Assembly: GCA_030550455.1 (NCBI GenBank)
Contig: JAUQPH010000003.1
Coordinates: forward strand, 71,134 to 135,133
Source: Thermoproteota archaeon
GTDB lineage: Archaea > Thermoproteota > Thermoprotei_A > Sulfolobales > NBVN01
Length of the DNA stretch: 64,000 nt
Reading direction: 5' to 3'
Positions 1-8,258 of this stretch are shown in pieces; the stretch's first letter is position 1, and every line of letters starts with the position of its first letter. The position numbers and the translations under genes were made by a program. The notes beneath the pieces were generated by a model. The model did no database searches. It saw only the letters and a program-made list of their open reading frames with translations, and was not told the origin of the DNA.

Positions 1-465
1 ACGTCACTTCTGCTTACGAGAGACATATACCAGAGGTACGTTAGACCCGGTAGACGTGAAGAGGAATACGTACTCGTCAGCAGGCTCCTCATGTTCGTCT
101 GGATGCTGGTCGGTTGGTACTTTGCCATACTCAAGCCCGGGCTCATATTCGATATAACCGCTATTGCTGTCGCTGGAGGCCTCCAGCTAGTACCGATGAC
201 AATCCAGATGGTCATCCCGAAGCGTAAAGTGATAAACAAGCACGGGGCAGTAGCAGGTTTCGTTGTCGGCTCGATCATCGTGACTTTATTCACTGTTCAA
301 ACAGGTAAGTACTTCAGGATGCCTGTTACGTACCACGCAGCAGTTGCTGGATTACTGGGTCTCGCCATTAATATTGTCGTAACTCTCGTAGTAAGTGCTC
401 TTACTAGGCCATCGCAGGAAGAAGTTAGGACTTTCGAGGAATACAAAAGTATACTGTACTCCTAA
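1..465 (+). CDS. Sodium:solute symporter (SSS family), C-terminal fragment
   Basis: The reading frame is open from the first base, so the gene starts before the window and only about 154 C-terminal residues are seen. The fragment begins with a cytoplasmic-loop-like stretch (DIYQRYVRPGRR, then EEEYVLVSRLL), which resembles the conserved loop of SSS-family symporters. Four hydrophobic segments follow: around FVWMLVGWYFAIL, ITAIAVAGGLQLVP, VAGFVVGSIIVTLF and LLGLAINIVVTLVVS. The protein ends in a charged tail. SSS proteins import organic solutes with sodium. The substrate cannot be read from this part. An ATG at 91 exists but is internal. A T-rich stretch follows the stop. Confidence 0.75.
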   Translation, partial: TSLLLTRDIYQRYVRPGRREEEYVLVSRLLMFVWMLVGWYFAILKPGLIFDITAIAVAGGLQLVPMTIQMVIPKRKVINKHGAVAGFVVGSIIVTLFTVQTGKYFRMPVTYHAAVAGLLGLAINIVVTLVVSALTRPSQEEVRTFEEYKSILYS

Positions 466-1037
466 AGTCCTAAGCCTGTTTTTTCTCTCTATTACGTTCT
501 TTCAGACTTAGTTCTCGTAATCACGAGTACCGCCATTCCAGCGACTAAGCTAGCGAGGAGTACTCGCAGGGTCGCTATCTACTACTTACAGTAGTCCGGC
601 GTTAAGCTCCCACTTTACGAGCAGTCTAGAGAATGCGTCAGCTACCTATAGATGCTGCCACGCCTTATCAGTTAAACCCTGCTGAGAAGATCCGAGAGCC
701 GAGGGTATCAAGAGACCGGCGTCAGGACGTTGAAGACCGTTGTCAGTCAATGTAGGACGTCGGCTCTCACTAGCTCAGGTAGTATGGCTAGAACCCCTAG
801 TACTATTCACTCCAAAAATAGCTCTTCCTCGTTCATGTCCTTTTGAGTAAGTATCTTACAGCATTACTGGCTGGTACAGCAGGCGAAGCAAAAAGCACGT
901 TATTCGCATTACTAATTACGACCGTGCGGCCGCTACTAGCCCAAGAGCCTTGTGAAACTGTTTCGTTTTTCATATTTGTTTGTATTGGTTGGTATTGATA
1001 GAAACTTTATAAACACCTTGATATACGTAGAGGTACT
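466..1037. other. Decayed non-coding stretch
   Basis: No reading frame of convincing length or family similarity is seen on either strand. Stop codons are dense in all frames, and the sequence looks like degraded accessory DNA leading into the transposon-like debris that follows. The last part, about 960-1037, is A/T-rich and lies just beyond the end of the conserved non-coding element on the minus strand. Confidence 0.4.
479..491 (+). terminator. T-rich stretch after the symporter gene
   Basis: A run of six T followed by pyrimidine-rich sequence starts 14 nt after the symporter stop codon. Archaeal RNA polymerase terminates at such U-runs without needing a hairpin. This is positional inference only. 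Confidence 0.35.
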
Positions 1038-1257
1038 TCGATGAGGGATCGAGAGCCACTCGATGCTGCATATGGCGGCTCTCCCCGAGACATCTAAGAT
1101 GTGGGGTGCTAGGGGTCACCCTGAACGCCCCCAAGCCCGATGAAAACCCGAGCGGAATGCGGGGGAAAGAGGTGAGGCAATGAAATCAACCAATATAAAC
1201 CTACATCAGAGCTGAACCCCTAGACTCGGGAAACTAGCTAGGGAAAGTACTTGATCG
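1038..1257 (-). ncRNA. Conserved ~180-220 nt element, copy A (omega-RNA / IS605 right-end-like)
   Basis: Read on the minus strand, this stretch matches the plus strand at 13739-13953 along its whole length and, more weakly, 15789-15970. Shared blocks in order are GGGGTTCAGCTC, ATTGCCTCA, TTTCCCCCGCAT, GGGGGCGTTC, ACCCCTAGCACCC, ACATCTTAGATGTCTCGGG and CATCGA. None of these is kept as a protein frame. Near the 3' end an imperfect hairpin with GAGAGCC and GGCTCTC arms occurs just before the end of homology. It lies directly 3' of a remnant that looks like a TnpB C-terminus. In IS200/IS605 elements that position is occupied by the omega RNA and the right-end hairpin. The assignment is inference from architecture and repetition. 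Expression is unknown. Confidence 0.5.
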
Positions 1258-1275
1258 TGACCGAGAGGGTTAGAC

Positions 1276-1545
1276 TTAAACCACGTAACCTATCAGTCCA
1301 ACTAGTGGCGGGCGTCGCTCTGACTGTATAGTGCTCGAACCGTCCCTCACCCCAACGTATCCGTAGATCTTCATGGGATTGTTCATTACGGTTTCACCGA
1401 GCCTCCCCCACGGGCTGTCGTAGGCCTTGGGAACTAGTGTAGTCCCTGGCTACACCTTATAGACGCAGAGTGCCCTTAAACGTTGGTGCGTACTCTGTTA
1501 CTCTAAGAGCTCCGAGAGCCGTAGGGAAACTTGCGGAAACCTAGA
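1276..1545 (-). pseudogene. Decayed transposon gene remnant, probably IS200/IS605 TnpB C-terminus (copy A)
   Basis: A minus-strand frame from about 1452 to the stop at 1276 encodes PKAYDSPWGRLGETVM followed by NNPMKIYGYVGVRDG. A related stretch at 36330-36545, also minus strand, encodes RETVM, SPRKTYRNLGWETV after one frameshift. The nucleotide match between the two runs over about 210 bp, including sequence upstream of the open part. No intact transposase or nuclease domain remains, and stops interrupt the frame upstream of 1452. Calling it TnpB rests on the short tail motifs and on the non-coding element directly downstream. I see no TnpA. Confidence 0.45.
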
Positions 1546-1622
1546 GAAAAAAGATAACCACAAGGTCGGTTACAGCATGCTCACGCTAGCGAAACTTACT
1601 AAATAGACACCTACTTTAATCA

Positions 1623-1632
1623 AGTTTAATAG
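1623..1632 (+). promoter_or_regulatory. TATA-like box for the 1652 ORF / methyltransferase pair
   Basis: AGTTTAATAG is centred about 25 nt upstream of the ATG at 1652. That spacing gives a leaderless transcript starting at or next to the ATG. Confidence 0.45.
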
Positions 1633-1651
1633 GCTCTAATACCCCATACCT

Positions 1652-1945
1652 ATGTGGGATGTACTATACGGGATTCGATGTGAGGGAGTAGCTCTGAGCT
1701 GGCTAAAGGGTTTTATCGTCGGCTATGTGAGGAACGAGATCGCACAGAATAACTTGCTCGGCAGGATTAAGAGGTGCTTGAAGTCGTATGGGGTAATGTT
1801 GTTCGACGTTAAGGTTTTGCTGAACCTCATAACCTTGGGCCCGTTTCTGAACCTAGGCCCTCCTGAAGAGAGGCGTAAGAAGCTTGACTCCTTGCTGAGG
1901 TCCCTCGATGAGCTGGTAAAGGTGTGTAGCGGTGGTTTTCGTTAA
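1652..1945 (+). CDS. Small protein of unknown function, overlapping a DNA methyltransferase
   Basis: This 97-residue ORF is not recognised. It is predicted soluble and mainly helical, with basic patches (RIKRCLKSYG; PPEERRKKLDSLL). A TATA-like box sits about 25 nt before its ATG, and its last 14 nt overlap the GTG start of the methyltransferase, so the two are probably cotranscribed and translationally coupled. It is too small to be a typical restriction endonuclease. It could be a methyltransferase accessory protein, the decayed end of a restriction partner, or an unrelated leader ORF. Confidence 0.5.
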   Translation: MWDVLYGIRCEGVALSWLKGFIVGYVRNEIAQNNLLGRIKRCLKSYGVMLFDVKVLLNLITLGPFLNLGPPEERRKKLDSLLRSLDELVKVCSGGFR

Positions 1946-2840
1946 GGTCTTCTTCGGGAGTTCTGAGTCTATGAGGGAGCTCCGAGACGGGAGCGTCCAC
2001 CTAGTGGTTACGTCTCCTCCGTACTATAACGCTCCCTTTGACTTCCCCGGGCTTTTCCCGAGCTACGATGAGTATTTGGACCTCCTAAAGAGAGTTGGGA
2101 GAGAGGTCTACAGGGTTTTAGACGATGGCAGGGTCGCCTGCTATGTAACCCAAGATGTGAGGATCGATGGGAAGCTATACCCGATAGTTTCCGACTTGAT
2201 CAGGATCATGCGTGAGCTAGGCTTTGAGTACCAGGAGAAGATCATATGGAGAAAGCCCGAAGGCTACATAAGGATAAGCAGGAGGAGCGGTGTCCTACTT
2301 CAACACCCGTACCCCATGTACTACTACCCGGACAACATATACGAGGAAGTAGTGGTCTTCAAAAAGCCCGGGGAGTTCGATAGGGCTAGCGTACCGACCG
2401 ACATCAAGGAGAAGAGCAAGATCGACGTGCACAGGTTCCTGAGAGAGAAGTGGTACCTCTCGGTCTGGGACTTGACGAACGTTCTCCCAAGTGAGAAGTG
2501 GAGTAAGTACACAGCAGCGTTCCCGGAGGAGCTAGTAGAGAGGCTCGTGATACTCTACAGCTACGTAGGTGAGACCGTGCTAGACCCATTCCTAGGCACC
2601 GGGACGACGTGCTTTGTCTCTAAGCGCTTGGGGAGGAACTGCGTCGGCTACGAGGTAGACCTAGAACTGAGGGATGCCATCGAGGAGAGGTTAGGTACTA
2701 ACGCTAAGTCGCTCCTACATTACGTAGGGCTGGAAAGACAGGATGTCGTCGAGATCGTAGTTAGAAGCGATGCGAGGAATCTGAGAACAAAGCTAAGAGA
2801 GGAGATCGAAAAGAGGCTAAAGAGCAAAGGCCGTAACTAA
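1932..2840 (+). CDS. Site-specific DNA methyltransferase (beta class, N4-cytosine or N6-adenine type)
   Basis: The 302-residue protein transfers methyl groups from S-adenosylmethionine to an exocyclic amino group in DNA. The catalytic motif IV, TSPPYY, is at residues 27-32, and the AdoMet-binding motif I, DPFLGTGTT, is at 218-226. Catalytic motif before cofactor motif is the beta-class order. An S-P-P-Y motif is usual for m4C enzymes. The middle part would carry target recognition. The start is a GTG inside the preceding small ORF. No restriction endonuclease gene is adjacent, so it is solitary or its partner is lost. The gene looks richer in G+C than its surroundings and sits between stretches of transposon-like debris, both suggesting horizontal acquisition. 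Confidence 0.85.
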   Translation: MVFVKVFFGSSESMRELRDGSVHLVVTSPPYYNAPFDFPGLFPSYDEYLDLLKRVGREVYRVLDDGRVACYVTQDVRIDGKLYPIVSDLIRIMRELGFEYQEKIIWRKPEGYIRISRRSGVLLQHPYPMYYYPDNIYEEVVVFKKPGEFDRASVPTDIKEKSKIDVHRFLREKWYLSVWDLTNVLPSEKWSKYTAAFPEELVERLVILYSYVGETVLDPFLGTGTTCFVSKRLGRNCVGYEVDLELRDAIEERLGTNAKSLLHYVGLERQDVVEIVVRSDARNLRTKLREEIEKRLKSKGRN

Positions 2841-3465
2841 AATCGTGCATCCCTCAGGAGAGTATCAAGGCACTTAATAGTGGTGATCAACACCTCATAG
2901 AAACTAAGTAAACTAAGAATTGAGTATCGCACCCTCACCTCTTGATTACAGTAAACGAGCTTTCCCGCGAGTCTTATCCTCGATCCTGTTCTCTAGCACA
3001 CCACGAGCCGTAATTCTCGGCTTGTCACTAGCCAGTTTCTTCTTGATCTCACTAGGAAATGCCTATAAGCTTTGCTTCTATCTTATTGCGATGAGCCCGG
3101 GTGGCGATGGGGGTGATGCCCCAAGCCACCCAGAGATCGAGCTAGATGGGAGCTCCGTGCCGTCGGGCTCTGCAGCCACTCATGAACCCACGTAGATACC
3201 TAAATCAACATAACGAGGTGGAAGTCCCCAGATGTAACCATGAGTGAAGATAAAATTACTGGAATGAACATCTAGGGACAAACGGTTTTCAGAGTACCCT
3301 AAAGCCTCCACCTTGAGTATCTAAGGAACAGGTTTGCACGAGCTATCACATCACTGACCCCACCTACTCGCATCTAAGACAAGGGTCTCATCAGAGCGGC
3401 ACGAACTAGAAATTGGTACGCCAATTCACAAAGCTCTGAAAACGTGGTACGGAGCTTCGTCATTT
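2841..3465. other. Non-coding stretch with possible transposase-tail debris
   Basis: No supported gene. A plus-strand frame ending at 3195 has a low-complexity C-terminal peptide (MSPGGDGGDAPSHPE, then VPSGSAATHEP) that resembles the poorly conserved tails of archaeal TnpB/OrfB proteins. A stretch with partial resemblance (GTGCCGTYGGGCTC) recurs near 44848. The frame upstream of the peptide does not look like a conserved domain. I therefore record it as probable insertion-sequence debris rather than a gene. Confidence 0.3.
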
Positions 3466-3471
3466 AAAAAA

Positions 3472-3479
3472 GTTTTATA
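3472..3479 (+). promoter_or_regulatory. TATA-like box for the nitrilase-family gene
   Basis: GTTTTATA, preceded by an A-run, is centred about 34 nt before the TTG start at 3510. The predicted transcript start is near 3502, which gives a very short leader. Confidence 0.5.
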
Positions 3480-3509
3480 CGTCGGTCTGGTCGGCTACTG
3501 GGTAGAGCT

Positions 3510-4325
3510 TTGAGTAGAACCCTGAGGGTCGGTATTCTTCAGTTTGGTTCCTCCCCAAGTAAGAGGGCCAACCTAGAAAAGATTTTTCTATTAATTAAGA
3601 AAGTTGAAGCAGACATAGTGGTTCTCCCGGAGTATTCCATGTTTACACTAAGTGGCCGCACCCCGGAGGAGGTATATAGAGAATCTGAAGACCTGGAAGG
3701 ACCGTTCGTCTCAGAGTTTAAGAGATTTGCTAAAGAGTTCTCCACGTACGTCCTCGTCACGCTTTTCGAGAAAGCTAGATATCCTAGAGTGTACAATACG
3801 GTCGTAGTCTTATCACCTAGAGAAGAGGTTGTCGCAGTATATAGAAAGTTGCACCTATTCGACTCTCTAGGCTACAGAGAATCTGAATATGTAGCTCCTG
3901 GGAATACGCCGAGCAAGGTCTTCGAGGTTAGGTCCTGTAGAGCGGCTATCGCAGTATGCTTTGACCTCAGGTTTCCAGAGATCTTCAGGCACTACGCTCT
4001 CCAGGGAGCTGAGGTGGTCTTCGTGCCGTCGGCTTGGTATAGTGGACCCCTCAAGGAGGAAACCCTCGAGTTTCTGGCTCGTAGTAGAGCCAGTGAGAAC
4101 GTTTACTACATAGTAGTATCTAACCAGTTTGGACCTACCTTTACTGGTAAGAGCATGGTTGTAGACCCACTTGGCGTAGTCTTACTAGACCTGGGAATAG
4201 GAGAGAAATACGCTGAATATGAGGTAGACGTTGACTACGTATACGAAGCCAGGAGAGTCCTGCCACTGTTAAGCCTTAGGAGAGAAGACGTGTACTCACT
4301 GAGGCTTAACATCGATTATTCATGA
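3510..4325 (+). CDS. Carbon-nitrogen hydrolase (nitrilase superfamily)
   Basis: This 271-residue amidase-type enzyme carries the full catalytic triad of the superfamily: Glu41 in VVLPEYSMF, Lys113 in YRKLHLFD and Cys150 in AVCFDLRFPE. It most resembles the Nit/omega-amidase branch, which hydrolyses small omega-amides, but the substrate cannot be told from sequence. It has no signal peptide and is predicted cytoplasmic. The TTG start is chosen because a TATA-like box lies about 34 nt upstream and the conserved beta strand (RVGILQFG) follows at once. It is monocistronic and its last 6 nt overlap the convergent zinc-finger gene. A second nitrilase-like protein at 44877 lacks the catalytic cysteine. 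Confidence 0.88.
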   Translation: MSRTLRVGILQFGSSPSKRANLEKIFLLIKKVEADIVVLPEYSMFTLSGRTPEEVYRESEDLEGPFVSEFKRFAKEFSTYVLVTLFEKARYPRVYNTVVVLSPREEVVAVYRKLHLFDSLGYRESEYVAPGNTPSKVFEVRSCRAAIAVCFDLRFPEIFRHYALQGAEVVFVPSAWYSGPLKEETLEFLARSRASENVYYIVVSNQFGPTFTGKSMVVDPLGVVLLDLGIGEKYAEYEVDVDYVYEARRVLPLLSLRREDVYSLRLNIDYS

Positions 4326-4706
4326 AACTGGTGACTCCTTCCTCAATAGTTCAGCTATCTCGCTACGTACTACCTTCGTGTAGTACTCTACTACATCTCT
4401 GTGCTTCTTTCCTAAGTGGAGAGGTAAATTGGAGACGACTATACCGCATAGACCGCAATAACCTCTGGTAGCTACAGACGGAACTTTCATTAAGACTACG
4501 TCTACAGCTATCGATAAAACTTTTACACAAAGCTGGTAGCGCCCACTACACAGTTCCCTGAAAACGTTCTCAAGAGAACCCTGGTTTACTCCATACCTCT
4601 CAGAAACCTCCCTATAGCTCATTCTACTAGTTGAAAGAGCTCTTAAAGCATAAAGTAAGTCTACCTTGCCAGCCAGTCTGTAGAGCACAAGCACCTCTAG
4701 GTTCAT
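4320..4706 (-). CDS. HTH and C2H2 zinc-finger protein of unknown function
   Basis: The longest frame begins at 4739 (139 residues), but a TATA-like sequence (CTTATATGCC read on this strand) covers 4735-4744. That would put transcription start near 4712, so the ATG at 4706 (a 128-residue protein beginning MNLEVLV) is the likely leaderless start. Counting from the longer start, residues 40-62 (SYREVSERYGVNQGSLENV) look like a helix-turn-helix. C95, C98, H108 and H113 form a C-x2-C-x9-H-x4-H finger. It is probably a DNA-binding regulator. I do not recognise a named family. It converges on the nitrilase gene with a 6-nt overlap. Confidence 0.6.
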   Translation of the reverse strand: MNLEVLVLYRLAGKVDLLYALRALSTSRMSYREVSERYGVNQGSLENVFRELCSGRYQLCVKVLSIAVDVVLMKVPSVATRGYCGLCGIVVSNLPLHLGKKHRDVVEYYTKVVRSEIAELLRKESPVS

Positions 4707-4739
4707 GCCCCTACTTATTCTTAGGCTTTGAAGAGGCAT

Positions 4740-5168
4740 ATAAGATCGGAAGCAAATAACCAGACCTTAGTTGCTTAATCTAAGATATTCGCCAGTAGAC
4801 AACCGTGTGCTCCATGCTCACATTTCCAACCTACTTCAAGGAACTTCGTATCTTCACTAACCAACGTAGAGTAGCACCTCTCGATGAGAAGCTCATACTT
4901 GAGGTCATAAAGGCTATTTAGACGATTGTGGGGTACCCCATCTATATAGAGCAACTTACTTCTTTAGCTTATCACCTAAAACAAGTGAGTCAAAGCCTAT
5001 ACTCATTATCTTAAAACATTAGGAATGAAACGCTTAATGTATAAGCTATGTCAGATTTCACTAATTAAGCGCCTTTAGAAATACTCTACTAGAGAAAGAC
5101 CGTAGATTATGAAGGCTTGAGACAGGCACTAGTTATATGGTGTATTGTGCTATAGTGTTATACTTATA
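4740..5168. other. Intergenic stretch without a supported gene
   Basis: About 430 nt. A 35-codon frame at 4816-4923 (starting MLTFPTYFKEL) is too short to support. The part before 5168 is A/T-rich, as expected for the 3' flank of the Hsp20 gene. No repeat or RNA gene was recognised. Confidence 0.4.
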
Positions 5169-5714
5169 CTATTCTACTTTAATCTCTCTTTCTTCTTTCT
5201 CCACGTGTTTCTTTTTCTTCAGTTCTACCTCTAGTACTCCGTTTCGATACGTGGCTTTAGCTGTTGAGATATCTACTTCTGCTGGAAGGTCAACTTCTTT
5301 GTAGTATTTTTTATGATTGCTTGCTTTAATTATCAGCTTCATCCCGGAAGTCTTTAGGCTTATTTTGTCCTTCTCGACTCCGGGGAGCTCTGCTACGATC
5401 CTAATCTTGTCTTCTTCATCGATTACATCAATTATGGGCTCTACTTCCTCGGATATTTTAGGTGATTTACCAATCCTTCTTATGTTTCCAAACTCCTTGA
5501 CCTTAGGTACTCCGTCCGGACCTATAGTTATCTCAAATCCCCAAACGTAAGGTTTGCCAACCATAGACCTATAATGCTCTACACTGAACTCGTGAACTCT
5601 CTCCATCTCTCTCATAAGCCTCCTAATTTCCTCATCAAACTCTTCAAACATTTCCCGAAAGAGCCTGTTGATCCTCTCGAACGGGTCTTCCTCTTCCTTT
5701 CTTCGCCTACTCAT
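5169..5714 (-). CDS. hsp20: Small heat shock protein (Hsp20 / alpha-crystallin family)
   Basis: A 181-residue ATP-independent holdase. The N-terminal third is highly charged and helical (EEEDPFERINRLF, then MREMERVHEFS). The alpha-crystallin domain occupies roughly residues 85-175, with the ELPGVEKDKISL motif and the GVLEVELKK strand. It ends in a charged tail. The I-x-I/V-type C-terminal anchor is present only as a weak EIKVE. The ATG at 5714 has a TATA-like box (GCTTATTAGC, 5743-5752 on this strand) 30-40 nt upstream, so it has its own promoter, as expected for a heat-inducible gene. Confidence 0.9.
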   Translation of the reverse strand: MSRRRKEEEDPFERINRLFREMFEEFDEEIRRLMREMERVHEFSVEHYRSMVGKPYVWGFEITIGPDGVPKVKEFGNIRRIGKSPKISEEVEPIIDVIDEEDKIRIVAELPGVEKDKISLKTSGMKLIIKASNHKKYYKEVDLPAEVDISTAKATYRNGVLEVELKKKKHVEKEEREIKVE

Positions 5715-6321
5715 TCAAACCCCTGTACTCAAGGACGATGAAGCTAATAAGCGTTTCCCAGAATGCTCTATTTCTAGAGCTCGGTTTTGTTTCAGCTACG
5801 ACATCACGGCTTTAACCATGGTAAATGGAGTTCTGCCAAGGAGGTGCCGCTCCTCGATTTGAGTTAAAACTTATCGACCCAATATTAATAACTCCCGTAA
5901 CGCTGTTCTCTCGACAATTTACAGTCTATGCTGCCTAATCTGAGAACTCTCTATAGACCTTAACTCTCCCAAATCTTCTCATCGTAGCGTATATTGTTAA
6001 GTCCAGCTTTACTCCTGGAAATAGGTGGGGTGAACCCGTGTCCAGAAAAACCAAAATAACCAAAACAACCTGCGGACAGACTTCATCGACGGGTAAGTGC
6101 GCTTTCGATGACTCATAGTGTGCGTTAGTTCCCTGCGAGGAACTCAATTAGCTTTGAAGATCTTGACCCGTGCTGTTAGCGCATCATCTTACTTTTAAGC
6201 ATTATCGGATTTTTAGTACGTCTCTCTTACTCCTATCACCGCTCGATCTAATTCTAAGATATTCAAATGAAGCCGGGCTTCCCTAGCGTAATGAAAGGGA
6301 GAAAAGTTACTTACCCAAGGG
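5715..6321. other. Intergenic stretch without a supported gene
   Basis: About 600 nt between divergent genes, with the Hsp20 promoter at one end and the substrate-binding-protein promoter at the other. A minus-strand frame at 5935-6147 has a basic C-terminus but no recognisable domain, promoter or ribosome-binding site. I see no RNA gene or repeat. Confidence 0.4.
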
Positions 6322-6329
6322 CTATTTTA
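6322..6329 (+). promoter_or_regulatory. TATA-like box of the peptide-type ABC importer
   Basis: CTATTTTA is centred 28 nt before the GTG at 6354. This predicts a leaderless first gene of the operon. Confidence 0.5.
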
Positions 6330-6353
6330 CCCGCTGTATGCATGCAGTAGTCG

Positions 6354-8249
6354 GTGTATTATATCGTGAAGTACCAAGATAGAGCCTTCGTATTGGTAGT
6401 AGCACTAACGATCTCGCTGAGCCTACTAGGTCCTTATACGAACACCACCGTAGCCCAGGAGGTCGTCCTTAAGTTAGGTATGCCTGACCAGATCGATAAC
6501 TTCAATCCTCTCATAGGGTTATTCGCTGCTGCTGGCTACATCAGGGGGATGCTCTATGATACCCTACTATACATATCGGCTAATGGAACGTATATTCCGT
6601 GGTTAGCGGAGTCCTACTCTGTTGACTCAGAAAAGTTGCTGTTGAGGTTTAGGATTAGACCTGGAGCATATTGGCATGACGGTAGACCGATTACGGCAAG
6701 TGATGTCGAGTTCACATTTAACTTAGTTGTGGCATCGAACTACTCGGATAAGCTAGATAAGTGGGGTCTTCGAAAGTACATTGAGTACGTTAAAGCCATA
6801 GATGACAGAACAGTGGAGTTCAAGCTAAAGGAACCTTACGCACCGGCGCTGTTCTACATCGGAGCACTAATCCCACCCCTTCCTAAGCACATCTGGTCTG
6901 AAGTAGACCCGACTACCTTTAAGAATATGGATAACCCGGTTGGTAGCGGTCCGTTTAAGTTTCTAAAATATACACCCGGAGTCTCTATAGAACTTGTTGC
7001 TAATGAAAACTACTACAGAGGGAGACCGAAGAACGATCGACTAGTTGTAGTTCTATACAAGAGCACTGACGCACTAATGCTAGACCTTCAAGCCGGTAAT
7101 ATCGACGCAATAACTGCTACAACTGTGGCCCCAGAGCTAGTTCCAGTTCTATTAAGAGACCCGAACATCAGGATCGTAGAGCTAACGTACACAGCCTCAC
7201 TAAGATTCATAGGTTTCAACAACGACAGGTATCCATTCTCGATAAGAGAGTTTAGAGAGGCCATAGCGTACGCTATAGATAAGGAAGCTATAGTTAGAAT
7301 AGTCATGCTTGGGTATGGATACCCGGCTGCCGATGGGTGGGTGCAACCACTCTTCGGTACTTGGTACAACCCAAGTGTTGGATACAGAAGGCAGAACCTT
7401 ACTAAGGCAGCAGAAATACTAGACAAACTAGGATTTGTAGATAGAGATGGAGACGGAATAAGGGAGACCCCTAACGGTACGGTACTTAGGTTCAAGATTC
7501 TCACGATATCCGGTCTAGCCGAGTTCGAGAGGTCTGCCGAACTTGTAGCAGGATGGCTTAAGAGGATAGGTATCGATGCCTCCATCGAGGCCCAAGCCCT
7601 CGGTACTGTAGACCAGCGAGAGGGTGTTGGAGACTTCGACATCGGCTTTATGGGTATCGGGATGTCAATAACCACAGACCTGGACTACTACTTATATGAG
7701 CGATTCCACAGCTCGCAAGCGTATCCTCTGGGAACTTACGCTGGTAGAAACTGGTTTAGGTATAGGAACCCTGAGCTCGATATCCTGCTAGAGCTACAGA
7801 GAAGTACTCTAGACCCGGAGAGGAGACGAGAGATAATATGGAAAATACAGGAGATAGTCGCAAGAGATATACCTGCTCTCACTATTTACATGAAAACTGC
7901 TCTCGTGGCTTACAGAACTGAGAGATTTACTGGGTGGGTAGAATCCGAGGGACCTACGTCGAAGATTTCTATACTCAACTTATCACCTAGAAAGCCTGAA
8001 GTTGTAACCATTATAACTCAAGTACCGGTCGTAACCACAGTACCTGTCACTCAAGTCAGAGAGGTTACTCAAGTCGTTGGAGGAACTACGGTAATTATGA
8101 CCCAGACGGAAGTACGAGTCGGTACACTAACTGTATCTGAAACTCCACCGCAACCAAGAGGTATATCAACCGAGACTTTGACACTATTAGCTGTACTACT
8201 AGTAGTATTCATAGGTGCTATAGCGTTCTTAGCTACTAAAAGGCGGTAG
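6354..8249 (+). CDS. ABC transporter substrate-binding protein, family 5 (peptide/nickel/oligosaccharide type)
   Basis: A 631-residue extracytoplasmic receptor. It has an N-terminal signal or anchor segment (ALTISLSLLGPYTNTTVAQ), a long family-5 solute-binding domain with typical motifs (LLRFRIRPGAYWHDGRPITASDVEFT split by the family loop; NPVGSGPFKF), then a Thr/Val-rich stalk (about residues 545-600). It ends with a C-terminal transmembrane anchor followed by KRR. The stalk plus anchor is the usual crenarchaeal way of tethering receptors outside the cell. The GTG start fits a leaderless transcript from the TATA-like box at 6322. The permeases follow within 10 nt. The substrate may be a peptide or a sugar oligomer and cannot be decided here. 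Confidence 0.9.
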   Translation: MYYIVKYQDRAFVLVVALTISLSLLGPYTNTTVAQEVVLKLGMPDQIDNFNPLIGLFAAAGYIRGMLYDTLLYISANGTYIPWLAESYSVDSEKLLLRFRIRPGAYWHDGRPITASDVEFTFNLVVASNYSDKLDKWGLRKYIEYVKAIDDRTVEFKLKEPYAPALFYIGALIPPLPKHIWSEVDPTTFKNMDNPVGSGPFKFLKYTPGVSIELVANENYYRGRPKNDRLVVVLYKSTDALMLDLQAGNIDAITATTVAPELVPVLLRDPNIRIVELTYTASLRFIGFNNDRYPFSIREFREAIAYAIDKEAIVRIVMLGYGYPAADGWVQPLFGTWYNPSVGYRRQNLTKAAEILDKLGFVDRDGDGIRETPNGTVLRFKILTISGLAEFERSAELVAGWLKRIGIDASIEAQALGTVDQREGVGDFDIGFMGIGMSITTDLDYYLYERFHSSQAYPLGTYAGRNWFRYRNPELDILLELQRSTLDPERRREIIWKIQEIVARDIPALTIYMKTALVAYRTERFTGWVESEGPTSKISILNLSPRKPEVVTIITQVPVVTTVPVTQVREVTQVVGGTTVIMTQTEVRVGTLTVSETPPQPRGISTETLTLLAVLLVVFIGAIAFLATKRR

Positions 8250-8258
8250 GGTTCGGAA

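Noticed and set aside
1652..2840. Complete restriction-modification system
   Set aside because: Only the methyltransferase is recognisable. The 97-residue ORF has no nuclease motif.
2920..3195. 91-residue plus-strand ORF
   Set aside because: No family match, no promoter or ribosome-binding site, and the C-terminal part looks like insertion-sequence tail debris.
4816..4923. 35-codon ORF in the gap before Hsp20
   Set aside because: It is too short, with no homology or upstream signals.
5935..6147. 70-residue minus-strand ORF
   Set aside because: No recognisable domain or start signals, and it lies in an otherwise empty gap. It could be a scrap of an old gene but cannot be supported.
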